Assembly (NCBI GenBank): GCA_001751005.1
Contig: MAXL01000442.1
Span: forward strand, 1 to 5,770
Direction of reading: 5' to 3'
Source: Desulfobacterales bacterium S5133MH16
GTDB lineage: Bacteria > Desulfobacterota > Desulfobacteria > Desulfobacterales > UBA11574
DNA length: 5,770 nucleotides
The notes beneath the pieces are model-generated. The model was not told the origin of the DNA and ran no database searches. It saw only the letters and a list, made by a program, of their open reading frames with translations. The position numbers and the translations under genes were made by a program. Positions 5,693-5,770 of the stretch are shown here, piece after piece; positions within the stretch are counted from its first letter, which is position 1, and every line of letters begins with the position of its first letter.

Positions 5693-5734
5693 GGAAGGGA
5701 TCAGGTGTTAACAGTCTGGTCCCTTTCCTGTTTT
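5693..5734 (+). terminator. Candidate intrinsic terminator after tRNA-Glu
   Basis: A 12-bp stem, GGAAGGGATCAG (5693-5704) with CTGGTCCCTTTC (5716-5727), contains two G-U pairs and closes an 11-nt loop. It is followed by CTGTTTT. The T-run is short, so termination may be incomplete. It would end the tRNA transcript. The remaining bases to 5770 hold no recognisable gene. Confidence 0.6.
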
Positions 5735-5770
5735 GGGGTACCGTTCTGGGGTACTCGCACCGTAGAAAGC

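Overview
The window looks like chromosomal DNA from a Gram-negative bacterium of moderate G+C. It resembles the sulfate-reducing Desulfobacterota (Desulfobacterales-like). That placement is inferred from gene content, protein style and the kind of intergenic palindromes present, not from a marker gene. Support for a Gram-negative cell is an exported MltB-type murein transglycosylase and RlmE.

Left part, minus strand: radA, rlmE and yebC form a tight cluster read right to left, with 4-nt and 9-nt gaps and the yebC ribosome binding site overlapping the rlmE stop. These are housekeeping genes for recombination and repair, 23S rRNA 2'-O-methylation and translation or regulation. Downstream of yebC, at the left edge, lies what appears to be one half of a palindromic intergenic repeat cut by the window end.

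Middle: a 200-bp divergent intergenic region separates radA from plus-strand genes. It holds a perfect 18-bp inverted repeat around a 36-nt loop (72 nt in all), ending 30 nt before a PHP-family phosphoesterase gene (HisJ histidinol-phosphatase-like). That gene is followed 11 nt later by a secreted lytic murein transglycosylase of the MltB family.

Right part: a GxxExxY-family gene (a small PD-(D/E)xK-nuclease-like protein) is bracketed almost exactly by imperfect inverted repeats built from tandem octamers of the form CACNAAGR. This 462-bp unit looks like a mobile or repeat-borne cassette dropped between the transglycosylase gene and a small two-helix membrane protein of the PLDc_N type. Removing it would leave those two genes about 30 nt apart. 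The window ends with tRNA-Glu(CTC), which has a recognisable promoter, encodes CCA and is followed by a hairpin terminator candidate.

The most interesting item is the GxxExxY gene with its flanking octamer inverted repeats. The 72-nt palindrome upstream of the PHP gene is second. Everything else is ordinary core genome.
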